Source: Chitinophagaceae bacterium UBA1930 (GTDB lineage: Bacteria; Bacteroidota; Bacteroidia; Chitinophagales; Chitinophagaceae). From it: a stretch of 64,000 nucleotides of DNA. Below, piece after piece: positions 8,939-16,991 of the stretch. Below the pieces are notes generated by a model that saw nothing but the letters and a program-made list of their open reading frames with translations, was not told the origin of the DNA and did no database searches. Each line of letters starts with the position of its first letter. Positions within the stretch are counted from its first letter, which is position 1. Both the position numbers and the translations under genes were made by a program. The stretch covers positions 1,695,104 through 1,759,103 of the forward strand of contig DDFK01000001.1 of NCBI GenBank assembly GCA_002337145.1, written 5' to 3'.

Positions 8939-9298
8939 AAATTTCTTTAGTTTTTTTCAAATTTATTCTTGTCGGACTTTGAATAATATATGTTTCTGGC
9001 ATGGTATGGATACTGGTTTGCTTTATGGTAAACAATAATCAATGTAACTTAAAATTACCTATAGCTGCTCAAAAAGATTGCCTCCATAGACATAGAGGCA
9101 ATTATTCTAATTAACCTAAACCCTAGGGAAACTAAGAATGTAAAATACATGTAAGGTGCTACAGCCGATATAGTAATATCTCTTGATTATTGAAGTAGTA
9201 TTACTGGATTTATTTCAAGATTTTTTGTTCACATTGGCATTTACGTAGCTTGAATTTAACCACATTTGGGATAGTGCTATATCAAAAGCATTGCTCAA
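8939..9298. other. Intergenic region with hairpin
   Basis: No gene seen. A perfect 8-bp hairpin (ATTGCCTC at 9077-9084 with GAGGCAAT at 9095-9102) lies in the middle. It has an A-run on its left and only a weak T-stretch on its right, so it could end a transcript on the minus strand. The promoters for the divergent genes 8342-8938 and 9299-9706 must also lie here, but I see no convincing TAnnTTTG box. Confidence 0.4.
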
Positions 9299-9706
9299 AT
9301 GATACAGAAAATAACAATCGATAAGGGAAACCCAAAATTCGAAATGCCAGTACATGGTGGCTTCTTCACAGAGATAATGCTCGAAAGCATATATGCAGCA
9401 GAAGTGCCTAAAAAGGAAACGGGCTATATAAATGTCTGTGCCGTAAACAGCTCAGACCTATTTACCAATAGGCTTAAGGATACAAATGTTTGCGTGATGC
9501 AATTCGTATCCCTTCCATTGCATTCTAAAGGGCATGTGTTCAATTCGGATTTGCTTGTAGAACTGAAAGCCGAAGCAGAAAGACAGGGTAAGGAAGGTCA
9601 TTTCAATAAACTGATTGTACGTCCACCCTTTGACTTTTTGGAAACAGGCAATTCCTTTAAAATTGTTTTGAGACTTAACAAAACTGGCTCATATGTTGCT
9701 ATGTAA
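9299..9706 (+). CDS. Hypothetical cargo protein
   Basis: A 135-residue soluble protein, not recognised. It contains VHGGFFTEIMLESIYAAEVP near the N-terminus and a C-terminal segment FLETGNSFKIVLRLNKTGSY. There is no signal peptide or membrane segment. The ATG at 9299 is the first in frame. It stands alone, with non-coding stretches of about 300 bases on each side, inside the left half of the transposon. Confidence 0.55.
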   Translation: MIQKITIDKGNPKFEMPVHGGFFTEIMLESIYAAEVPKKETGYINVCAVNSSDLFTNRLKDTNVCVMQFVSLPLHSKGHVFNSDLLVELKAEAERQGKEGHFNKLIVRPPFDFLETGNSFKIVLRLNKTGSYVAM

Positions 9707-10013
9707 CCATCACATTTGTTTTGACAGGTATATGAGGTAATGAATCCTCTTGCACACATGCAATGGTTTCATTATTTTTAGGTTGTAAAATATTGTTAGC
9801 GATAAGCTACTTTCTGTAAAGAAGAAACTGGGAAATTTCTTTAGCAATCACAGAAGTACGTCTGACCGCTCACGCTACGGCGTGGGTATCGGTACGTTCT
9901 GGATTGCAGGTTCTTCCCAGTACCTTTCTTTCGGATGCGTGGCTGATGTCCCACGCTTTTTTTATTCCCTAAACTGCCGAAAGGGGCTGCGGCAACAAAC
10001 AACAAAACCATAT
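9707..10013. other. Intergenic region with two GC-rich hairpins
   Basis: No gene seen. CACGC-TACG-GCGTG at 9871-9884 forms a tight tetraloop hairpin, with outer pairing possible between GTACG (from 9857) and CGTAC. A second hairpin GCGTGG (9937-9942) / CCACGC (9951-9956) is followed by a seven-T run and is a good terminator on the plus strand, although 230 bases after the previous gene. Both hairpins carry the same GCGTGG-like core. The local GC is higher than that of the flanking genes. Confidence 0.5.
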
Positions 10014-10832
10014 ATGAAAAGGCTCTTTTTCCCTCTGCTGCTGCTGGCGGCAACAACCTCACATGCCCAACTTTTCAAAGACCTGCTTGACAAAGCCAAG
10101 GAGCAACTGGCAAGCACTGTAAGCAAACATGCAAACAGGATTATTGACGAAGGCACAGATTACCTTGACGGCAAAGCATCAAAAGTTTCCATCGTGTCCA
10201 GCAAGACCAAGGTGGTGAACCGTACACCGACTTACGCAAGCAGTGCCACAAAGGAGGCATCGTTCAAAGCTGACACATCCTCATTGATTGCACCTTCCGA
10301 AGTTGACAAATATCTATCAGAAACATTCCCTAGGTTCTATATGATTTACAAGCATGCGGTAGCAACCGACTCCCTCATCAAACAGGTTCAGTTCGGTTAC
10401 AGGGACGGGCACAAACTAGTTTGCAGTGCAAGCAAAAGCGGTGGCGGCACTATCTTTTTTGACTTGTCATTTTTTGAGACCAAAGTCGATGCACGGCAGG
10501 AAGGCAGGTTCGTCTATGATTTTTTTGTCATGGAAGGGTTGATGCATTCATATGCAACAGCGGGGAACGACAAGGTCGCCCTATGGAAGACAGCATTCGA
10601 ATTCGCCCTCGCTAGAGCTGAGAAGTCTGCCGAAAGGGGCTACTGTGTACCGTTGAGGTGTGCAATGGCAATTATCAAGCTTCGTCTGGGTCAGGACGAA
10701 ACAAAACTGACTGGAAGCAATGCGAACATGGTAAGAGCACATAAGCAGGTCGCACAGGGTGATACATATAAGGAATGTGTGGCTTGGCTTGCAAGCAACG
10801 GCTCAACATGCAAACCACCGACTTCAAACTGA
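10014..10832 (+). CDS. Exported hypothetical cargo protein
   Basis: A 272-residue protein with a clear Sec signal peptide (MKRLFFPLLLLAATTSHAQ, cleavage expected after the Ala before Gln). The ATG at 10014 is chosen because it gives this signal; the frame upstream is open but overlaps hairpin-forming non-coding DNA. The mature N-terminus is helical (LFKDLLDKAKEQLASTVSKH). Two Cys near residues 205-210 and two near the end could form disulphides. I know no family for it. It ends about 70 bases before a strong terminator, so it is probably a single-gene unit acting in the periplasm or outside the cell. Confidence 0.65.
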   Translation: MKRLFFPLLLLAATTSHAQLFKDLLDKAKEQLASTVSKHANRIIDEGTDYLDGKASKVSIVSSKTKVVNRTPTYASSATKEASFKADTSSLIAPSEVDKYLSETFPRFYMIYKHAVATDSLIKQVQFGYRDGHKLVCSASKSGGGTIFFDLSFFETKVDARQEGRFVYDFFVMEGLMHSYATAGNDKVALWKTAFEFALARAEKSAERGYCVPLRCAMAIIKLRLGQDETKLTGSNANMVRAHKQVAQGDTYKECVAWLASNGSTCKPPTSN

Positions 10833-10902
10833 TTACATAGAATTAAAGGAACTACTGGGCAACTGGAAATACTGAACAGACGACAATAAGAAACATAACG
10901 CT

Positions 10903-10941
10903 AACCACCTTTTGCCATCATGGGCGGGGTGGTTATTTTTT
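10903..10941 (+). terminator. Rho-independent terminator
   Basis: AACCACC (10903-10909) pairs with GGTGGTT (10928-10934) and is followed by ATTTTTTTAT. It lies 70 bases after the exported protein gene. Confidence 0.75.
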
Positions 10942-10958
10942 TATACAACAGATAGGAA

Positions 10959-11327
10959 TTGGTTAACATACAAAGGGCAACAAATAAAACAATAATCAAG
11001 GCAATAGAAAACTACATAAATCCAAAAAACGTGCGTTCGTTATTGTGGTCGAACTACCAGAATTGGTATATAGGGATAACGTGTGACCCACAAATAAGGA
11101 TTGCACAGCACAGGCGTGGCAAGGGCACTCCTGCATTCTATTTCAACTACTGGGATGCTGGAACCAAAGCTTGTGCGGCAGCTATAGAGCGGCACTTCCA
11201 TCTATTGGGAATGCAGGATTTCCATGGTGTTGGTGGTGCAAAATCGAGCTCTAAGTATGTCTATATTTTTAAGATAAATACTAATGTTGCAGACGTACTT
11301 GGGTACATGTTTGGTATTCTTAAATAA
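10959..11327 (+). CDS. GIY-YIG-like protein
   Basis: A 122-residue protein read from a TTG at 10959; there is no ATG upstream of the conserved part. NWYIGITCDPQIRIAQHR (from residue 35) resembles the second half of a GIY-YIG endonuclease core, where a Tyr-Ile-Gly is followed by a short helix carrying Arg and His. IERHFHLLG (Glu 77) could provide the metal-binding Glu. The first GIY strand is not obvious, so nuclease activity is uncertain. This resembles small GIY-YIG proteins seen on mobile elements. Alternatively it is a non-catalytic relative. Confidence 0.55.
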   Translation: MVNIQRATNKTIIKAIENYINPKNVRSLLWSNYQNWYIGITCDPQIRIAQHRRGKGTPAFYFNYWDAGTKACAAAIERHFHLLGMQDFHGVGGAKSSSKYVYIFKINTNVADVLGYMFGILK

Positions 11328-11735
11328 TTACGTAGTTATACGTATGTACATATTAGTTCAAATAAATATTTTAGTGGCTTGTTTAAACTTCAATCCGTCC
11401 AAAAGCGGTCTTAACTATTGCTGGCTGCTATGCTATTTTTCAAAAATAGCATAATTATGGCTACTCTTTCTGAATGAGAAACAATTAAACAAAACCCTTA
11501 ACCAATGAACAAAAATACTTTACAATATAATTCAACTACTGAACTAAAGATTTGCTTTATAAAGTTGCGTTGCATGTGTTTATAAAATAAAAAGGAGCCT
11601 TATAGAAAGGCTCCTAATATCTAAGGAAGTAGCGATGAACTGCGGAATTATATCCAGTTCCAATTCAACCTAGCTTCCTTTTTTATCTTTAATTAATTAT
11701 TTTATTACCACAAAAATATGATTATATAATAGTTT
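11328..11735. other. AT-rich intergenic region with paired stem-loops
   Basis: No gene seen in about 400 bases. AGGAGCCT (11593-11600) pairs perfectly with AGGCTCCT (11608-11615). Directly after it, AAGGAAGTAG (11623-11632) can pair with CTAGCTTCCTT (11670-11680) with one bulge, ending in a T-run to 11685. The second structure could terminate a short RNA or form the 5' leader of the HEPN gene starting at 11736. Confidence 0.4.
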
Positions 11736-13523
11736 ATGCAAATAATAAATCATAAAAATTCAGAATTAACAGTTTGTCAGAAGTTTTTTATTGAAAAATC
11801 AGTAGAACTACTTCATTTGAGGAGCATTGATTCCTATAGGGTAAGGCTGAATAATTCAAAATCTATTTTTGAAGAATTAAAGTATTGTCTCAATGAGTTC
11901 AAAATTGGACGCATAAAGCATTTTCACACAATAAAAGCAAAAGATAAAAAAAACGCAATTATCAATGAGGCGATTACTTTATTGGAATCCCATCCAAATT
12001 ATTTAGAATTTAATTCTATATCAAACAAATATTTAAAAAAATTACTTGAAGAAATAGATGAAAGTGCGTATAAAAGGGTTGTTTCTGCAATAGATGTTTT
12101 GTTAACTGAAAACTCAAATTATCTTGAAAATATTATAAATGGGTTAGCTAGCTTAATAGCAGGAAATGATACAACATTAGAAAAATTGGAAGCTATTGAT
12201 CAGACTTTAAATAGCTTAATAACGGAATTAATTAATAACGGGTTTTCAAAAAGTTTTTTATTTAAGCTCGTGTATGGAATTTTTTTTGATTCACAAAAAA
12301 CAGGGGCATCATTTGAGCAACAATTCGAAGTGTTTAAAAAAAGAATTTTATCAGCTCCTAGTGATTACGAAATAGTTTTTAGAATTGATACAACGCAAAA
12401 AGTATATGATAGCATCTCTGTAATTAAGAGCGATGAAATTGAGTTGTCTGATACTGTTGATGGAGTTGTACTAACAAAAAAGAACGAGGCAGAACTCAAT
12501 GTATTTAATATCCCTGCTAAAGGAAGAAAGTTCATAAAGTGTAAGATTGAGGCTAAGGACTATCTAGCAGCTTTAAAAAAAGCGAGAAGTATTCTTTCTG
12601 AATATCTTGATGTAATAAATCTCGGTCTTGCAGACGAAGTTTTGCTGATACATACAAGGGTTTTAGTTATTGATACTAGATTTCCAGACAAAGCTGGATT
12701 TCAAAATAACGTAAACATGTTAGATGGAAAATATAAAGTAGAGAAAGTACATTATTGGGAGTTCACCAAGAAACTACCGTCAATATTAAATAGTTCAGAA
12801 GTTCAAAGGGAAACAAAAGAAAAGATAAAATCAGCAATCCGTTACCTAAGGCTGGGTAACCAATCAACCGAAGTGGAGCATAAGTTTATAAACTACTGGA
12901 TAGGCTTAGAATATCTTTTCTCAAACTACGAAAGTCAGAGTACAATTAATAGGATTAAAGAGCATTTTATAAATGCAGACCTATTGGCTTATGTAAAAAG
13001 AAATACTTATAGTTTTAAAAAGGATTTTGAACGCATAAGCAAAAATAGTCAATTATCAATCAAGTCCTATACTCCATCGGATAATACCTGTTTAGCTGAT
13101 TCAACATTTTATAAGGAGATTAGTGATAACCTATCAGGAGAGTATCCATTGCTAGCTTACAGAGCATCAAAACTATCCAAATGGTTTTTCCCAAAAAAAG
13201 GGGAACCCAATGCAACAGATTATTTAGAAAAACACAAGAAAAACCTTGAAGTGCATTTTACAAGGATTTACAGGTTACGTAATGAAATTATTCATGATGC
13301 TGCTACTAATACAAACAATGAACACATAGCATCAAATTTAAGATATTACCTAACTTTTATTTTGAACGAACTTATTGATTTTTTTGCAAGGAATGCAGGG
13401 CACGAAATTTCTATAGAAGATTACTTTATACTTTCTGAATTAGAAATAGGAAACATTGCTCTTAACGGCTATAAACTCAATGAGCTACTTAATGTGGATT
13501 GCTCTATAGATTTTATATTTTAA
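11736..13523 (+). CDS. HEPN-domain protein (ApeA-like candidate ribonuclease)
   Basis: A 595-residue protein. The C-terminal third resembles Apea-like HEPN domains: a helix INYWIGLEYLFSN near residue 385 and, at residues 515-520, RNEIIH, which matches the HEPN catalytic pattern R-N-x(3)-H. HEPN domains with this motif are usually metal-independent RNases used in antiviral defence or toxin systems. The N-terminal 350 residues are unrecognised and predicted mostly helical; they may act as sensor or scaffold. The gene is notably AT-rich compared with the chromosome. No adjacent MNT-type nucleotidyltransferase antitoxin is seen. A phage-defence role is inferred from the domain and from its location on a transposon. 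Confidence 0.65.
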   Translation: MQIINHKNSELTVCQKFFIEKSVELLHLRSIDSYRVRLNNSKSIFEELKYCLNEFKIGRIKHFHTIKAKDKKNAIINEAITLLESHPNYLEFNSISNKYLKKLLEEIDESAYKRVVSAIDVLLTENSNYLENIINGLASLIAGNDTTLEKLEAIDQTLNSLITELINNGFSKSFLFKLVYGIFFDSQKTGASFEQQFEVFKKRILSAPSDYEIVFRIDTTQKVYDSISVIKSDEIELSDTVDGVVLTKKNEAELNVFNIPAKGRKFIKCKIEAKDYLAALKKARSILSEYLDVINLGLADEVLLIHTRVLVIDTRFPDKAGFQNNVNMLDGKYKVEKVHYWEFTKKLPSILNSSEVQRETKEKIKSAIRYLRLGNQSTEVEHKFINYWIGLEYLFSNYESQSTINRIKEHFINADLLAYVKRNTYSFKKDFERISKNSQLSIKSYTPSDNTCLADSTFYKEISDNLSGEYPLLAYRASKLSKWFFPKKGEPNATDYLEKHKKNLEVHFTRIYRLRNEIIHDAATNTNNEHIASNLRYYLTFILNELIDFFARNAGHEISIEDYFILSELEIGNIALNGYKLNELLNVDCSIDFIF

Positions 13524-13663
13524 GAAATATTTTTTTTCTTTTCTTCTTTATGTTTTTTCACAACTTGGAACACTTCTTCAAATGTTGCATTCAATGAAAG
13601 CTTCGCCTCGTAGTTCTCCTCACGAGGCTTTTTTGGCTTTGCCTTTTTGATATTTTTTGCCAT
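13520..13663 (-). CDS. Possible 47-residue basic protein
   Basis: A short frame starting MAKNIKKAKPKKPREENYEA and continuing KLSLNATFEEVFQVVKKHKE to a TAA at 13520. The Lys-rich head followed by a short LSLNATFEEV segment resembles very small proteins common in Bacteroidota. It overlaps the last four bases of the converging HEPN gene and also covers a terminator-like hairpin on the other strand, so the Lys codons may simply reflect a T-rich terminator region. Either reading is possible. Confidence 0.4.
   Translation of the reverse strand: MAKNIKKAKPKKPREENYEAKLSLNATFEEVFQVVKKHKEEKKKNIS
13605..13634 (+). terminator. Terminator-like hairpin downstream of HEPN gene
   Basis: GCCTCGT (13605-13611) pairs with ACGAGGC (13622-13628) and is followed by six T. 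It lies about 80 bases after the HEPN stop codon and overlaps the small minus-strand frame 13520-13663. Confidence 0.55.
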
Positions 13664-13890
13664 GAAAATGAAGTGTTGCTGTGTAAAATTAATGCTTATC
13701 CCTCAATTGGTGAACGATGAGCAAAATGGACAATAGTTCATAAGATAACTGTAAATAGATGTTATATAAATATATAATGTTTATTTTGTCCATGTTTGAC
13801 GTATGACCCTTATCGCCCCTGCTTCGTGGTAGGGCTTTTTATTTTTTATTTGAAAACGGCTTCCCTATTTTTATGGAAATGTAATACTTG

Positions 13891-14805
13891 ATGTACAAGC
13901 CCCTTAAGCTGGAAGACATTGATGACTACAATGCACTGATAAAAAAGGATGTCTTCGAAATGTTCCCAACTGTTGACCCTTCCTTTCTTGAAAGAATGGC
14001 ATGCGTGTTTTATGTCGAACCAAGTCTTGTAGGGATAGAGAGATTCAAGGACCTGCATTTGGAGGCCTTAAATATTTTCCAGCAAAAGACCCATAAACTA
14101 TTTACAGACTATCCCGAATACAGGACCCCCTACCATATTGAACTTATTACACACTTTGATAAAGTTCAATTGGTTTCCCTGTTTAATTCCGATGACATAC
14201 CCGATTGGGAGAAGATGCAAATTCTGAAGACAGCACAGGATAAAATGGATGCATTTGCCTTCCTCAACCCACAGCATAAGCATCTGGCAAAAACCTACAC
14301 AGCTTTCATCAAGAAAAAAATGAAGCAGATTCAAGTGGTGCCTACACAAGAGCCTGCTGTACCCGAAAAGACAAAGAAGACAAGGGAACCGCAAGAAGGC
14401 AAAAAAGCAACGGATACAAAACTTCTTTGGTTGGGCAAAAAAGGGGCACTGCAACTGCTATCAATGAAACTGCATCAACTGAATTTTACTGACAAGCAGG
14501 ATTCGTTTCTTGATACCATAAATAACGGAACGCCAACAAGATGGCATGGCAACCCAGAATATTTGGCATATATGCTGCATTGCCTTTACAACCATGAACC
14601 ACCTATAATCAAGCCATCATCTGGCAAAGGTGTCTATGTAAAAGCCCAGCAATTATTCTATTTCCACGAGGATATTGGAAAAAAAGTGAGTGCCAATTTC
14701 CTGAATGATTTGATTTATAAAATAAATACCCGCAAGGCCTCACACTACCTTGAGTTACGCCAATTTATTGAAAAGATGCTGAAAACCGTAGGGGTGTTCT
14801 CTTAA
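13891..14805 (+). CDS. Mobile-element-associated hypothetical protein (RteC-like C-terminus)
   Basis: A 304-residue protein from ATG 13891 (an in-frame TTG lies one codon upstream). The first 150 residues are helical and unrecognised. A Lys/Pro/Glu-rich linker (around residues 150-180) leads into LLWLGKKGALQLLSMKLHQL and a final helix-rich segment HYLELRQFIEKMLKTVGVF. This C-terminal pattern resembles the RteC-like proteins found in Bacteroidota conjugative transposons, where they regulate excision or transfer; the match is from memory and weak. Four CGAGTAT repeats follow immediately after the stop codon, and the transposase gene is next downstream, so a role with the transposon is plausible. 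Confidence 0.6.
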   Translation: MYKPLKLEDIDDYNALIKKDVFEMFPTVDPSFLERMACVFYVEPSLVGIERFKDLHLEALNIFQQKTHKLFTDYPEYRTPYHIELITHFDKVQLVSLFNSDDIPDWEKMQILKTAQDKMDAFAFLNPQHKHLAKTYTAFIKKKMKQIQVVPTQEPAVPEKTKKTREPQEGKKATDTKLLWLGKKGALQLLSMKLHQLNFTDKQDSFLDTINNGTPTRWHGNPEYLAYMLHCLYNHEPPIIKPSSGKGVYVKAQQLFYFHEDIGKKVSANFLNDLIYKINTRKASHYLELRQFIEKMLKTVGVFS

Positions 14806-14844
14806 CGAGTATTTACGAGTATTGGCGAGTATTCCAACGAGTAT
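14806..14844. repeat. Four direct repeats of CGAGTAT
   Basis: CGAGTAT occurs at 14806-14812, 14816-14822, 14826-14832 and 14838-14844. The 10, 10 and 12-base steps place copies on nearly the same face of the helix. They sit 210 bases upstream of the transposase gene and start right after the preceding stop codon. The spacing suggests a protein-binding array controlling the transposase, but no binding data exist. Confidence 0.6.
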
Positions 14845-15055
14845 ACCCAATGTTTAGTGGTATTGTATCCATGCCGAAATACTTTTACGGTATGGGAACA
14901 CCAAGCATCGTTCCCTATTTCCAGCCTATGGGTCCCGTTTCCTGCTTGGATGGCTCGGGTCATGAAAACACTTACGATTAACAATTTTATATGATTTGAT
15001 TTTAGGTGGATAATGGGCGGAATAAATAATTTAGTACTATCAATTTGAGACCAAA

Positions 15056-16234
15056 ATGGTTACCGAATTCAAGAGCCTTATAGAGCTCAATGACTACTTC
15101 AAAGAAGAGAAAACCTGTATAGAGTTCCTTGCCAAACAGATATGGAAAGACGGTCAGCCTGTCTGCCCACACTGCGGCTCGACAAAAGTATACACGACCA
15201 AAAGCCGTAGCACAAAGCCATCCAAAAAAGATGTACCAGAATACCGTTGTGCGGACAAGGCATGCACCAAGAAGTTTTCCGCAACAACAGGAACGATTTT
15301 CGAGTCATCAAAAATCCCGTTGCGTACATGGTACGCTGCGATATTCATTCTTACAACTAGCAAAAAAGGGATAAGCAGCATACAGTTGAGTGTGCAGTTG
15401 GGCATTTCACAGAAAACGGCTTGGTTCGTCAACCATCGCATCCGTGAGATGTTCAGGGAAACTGCACCGCATATGCTTAGTGGAATTATTGAGGCGGACG
15501 AAACATATGTTGGTGGAAAAAACGGCAACAGGCACCAGAACAAGAAATATGACTATACCAAGGGTGATGATGAAAAGATGACCGTACTTGGTCTGGTTGA
15601 AAGGGGTGGCAGGGCCATGACATTCATTGTGCCGAATGCCAAGGCCGAAATACTGCAACCTATTATACAGGAGCGTGTCGAGCAAGGTTCGGTAGTTATC
15701 ACGGACTCGCTTAATTCATATACTGGCCTTAATGAGACATTCCAACACGTTACCGTAAAACATGAAAAGGGAAGTTACAGGACTGACCGTCACTACCATA
15801 CCAACAATATTGAAAACCTGTGGAGCACGCTCAAAAAAGGTATCGTAGGCGTATACCAGTTTGTGTCCCCGCAGCATGTGCACAGGTACACTACCGAGTT
15901 CACCTACCGCTACAACAACAGGCAGGACAGCGGTTCCGAGAAATTCACCTTGACAGTACAGAATAGCAATGACAGGAGATTGCTGTACAGCACTTTAATC
16001 AATAGCCCGAAGATTGAAAAGAACCTAGTCCGAAAGAAAGTCGGCGAACTGAAGCGTAAGAAGAAAGCACTGCCGATGCCCAAGAAAAAAAGCATGCAGG
16101 AAATGGAAGACGCAACTTTAAAATATCTGGAAATGCTTGGTAAGGAGTTCGGTATAAACGATATGATAAGCCCTAAGAGGATGGGATGGGGTGATGGTAC
16201 TTTTGATGATGAATTGGAAAACTTACAGTTTTAA
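15056..16234 (+). CDS. IS1595-family transposase
   Basis: A 392-residue DDE-type transposase. The N-terminus carries a zinc ribbon (CPHC at residues 37-40, Cys 65 and Cys 70) and an HTH region (IQLSVQLGISQKTAWFVNHR). The ISXO2-like catalytic domain follows: Asp 148 in IIEADETYVGGK, Asp 217 in VITDSLNSY, and NNIENLWSTLKKGI with Glu 253 as the likely third acid. A basic C-terminal extension (ELKRKKKALPMPKKK) is longer than in many relatives. All catalytic residues are present, so it may be active. It is the only transposase in the element and by family should generate the 8-bp duplication seen at the ends. Confidence 0.93.
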   Translation: MVTEFKSLIELNDYFKEEKTCIEFLAKQIWKDGQPVCPHCGSTKVYTTKSRSTKPSKKDVPEYRCADKACTKKFSATTGTIFESSKIPLRTWYAAIFILTTSKKGISSIQLSVQLGISQKTAWFVNHRIREMFRETAPHMLSGIIEADETYVGGKNGNRHQNKKYDYTKGDDEKMTVLGLVERGGRAMTFIVPNAKAEILQPIIQERVEQGSVVITDSLNSYTGLNETFQHVTVKHEKGSYRTDRHYHTNNIENLWSTLKKGIVGVYQFVSPQHVHRYTTEFTYRYNNRQDSGSEKFTLTVQNSNDRRLLYSTLINSPKIEKNLVRKKVGELKRKKKALPMPKKKSMQEMEDATLKYLEMLGKEFGINDMISPKRMGWGDGTFDDELENLQF

Positions 16235-16303
16235 AAACTACTGCTTTCTCTCATTAAGTTATTATTATCTGCATTGTCATAAATTTACTGGTAAATCTAC
16301 CGT

Positions 16304-16987
16304 ATGAAACAAGCACTTAATAAAACATTTAATCTTTATTGTGATGAAAGTTGCCATTTGGAGAAGGATGGTACACCATATATGTTAATTGGGTATGTAA
16401 GCTGTGCTTATAATCAGGTTAAGCTACACCATGAGAATATTAGAAAACTAAAAGAAAAGCATAATGTACATGCTGAAGTAAAATGGAGCAGGTTGTCAAG
16501 GTTCAACCATTTATTTTATACGTCTTTGATTGAATATTTCTTTGCTACAGACCTACAATATCGTGCAATTGTAATAGAAAAATGTAAACTTAAACATGAG
16601 GCTTTTCATCAAAGCCATGATGACTTCTATTACAAAATGTATTTTCAACTATTAAACAAAAAAATTTCTCCAGAGTATAACTATAATATCTATTTAGATA
16701 TTAAAGATTCAAATAGTGCAAAAAAAGTTAACGGGTTAAAAGAGTATTTGAATAAACAGTATTTAAGAGTTAGGACGTTACAAAATATTCGTTCACACGA
16801 AAGTCAACTAATGCAATTAACAGACTTAATAACAGGTGCATTAAGTTATTACTTGCGTGGTTTTGACAAGGTGATAGCCAAGAATAAGATTATTGAAAAA
16901 ATAAAGTCACATAGTCATAGCAACTTGGACCGCTCTTCGTCATTTAATAATGAAAAATTTAACCTCTTTTTTATTGATTTAAAATAA
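16304..16987 (+). CDS. DUF3800 domain-containing protein
   Basis: A 227-residue protein matching the DUF3800 pattern. It starts LYCDESCHLEK (Asp 14, Glu 15), has NYNIYLDIKDS with Asp 132 in a central strand, and SHESQLMQLTDLITGAL with Glu 166 and Asp 174. This acid arrangement is like an RNase H-type fold with two-metal chemistry, so nuclease activity is expected but unproven for the family. It lies 4 bases before 16992-17531, which makes translational coupling likely. DUF3800 genes are frequent on mobile elements and in defence islands. The AT-rich composition matches the HEPN gene and differs from the host genes. Confidence 0.8.
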   Translation: MKQALNKTFNLYCDESCHLEKDGTPYMLIGYVSCAYNQVKLHHENIRKLKEKHNVHAEVKWSRLSRFNHLFYTSLIEYFFATDLQYRAIVIEKCKLKHEAFHQSHDDFYYKMYFQLLNKKISPEYNYNIYLDIKDSNSAKKVNGLKEYLNKQYLRVRTLQNIRSHESQLMQLTDLITGALSYYLRGFDKVIAKNKIIEKIKSHSHSNLDRSSSFNNEKFNLFFIDLK

Positions 16988-16991
16988 TCAT

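Noticed and set aside
15056..16234. A simple IS1595 insertion sequence with its own short ends nested in the cargo
   Set aside because: No inverted repeats or target duplication were found close to the transposase gene; the only matching ends are the 43-bp repeats 11.6 kb apart.
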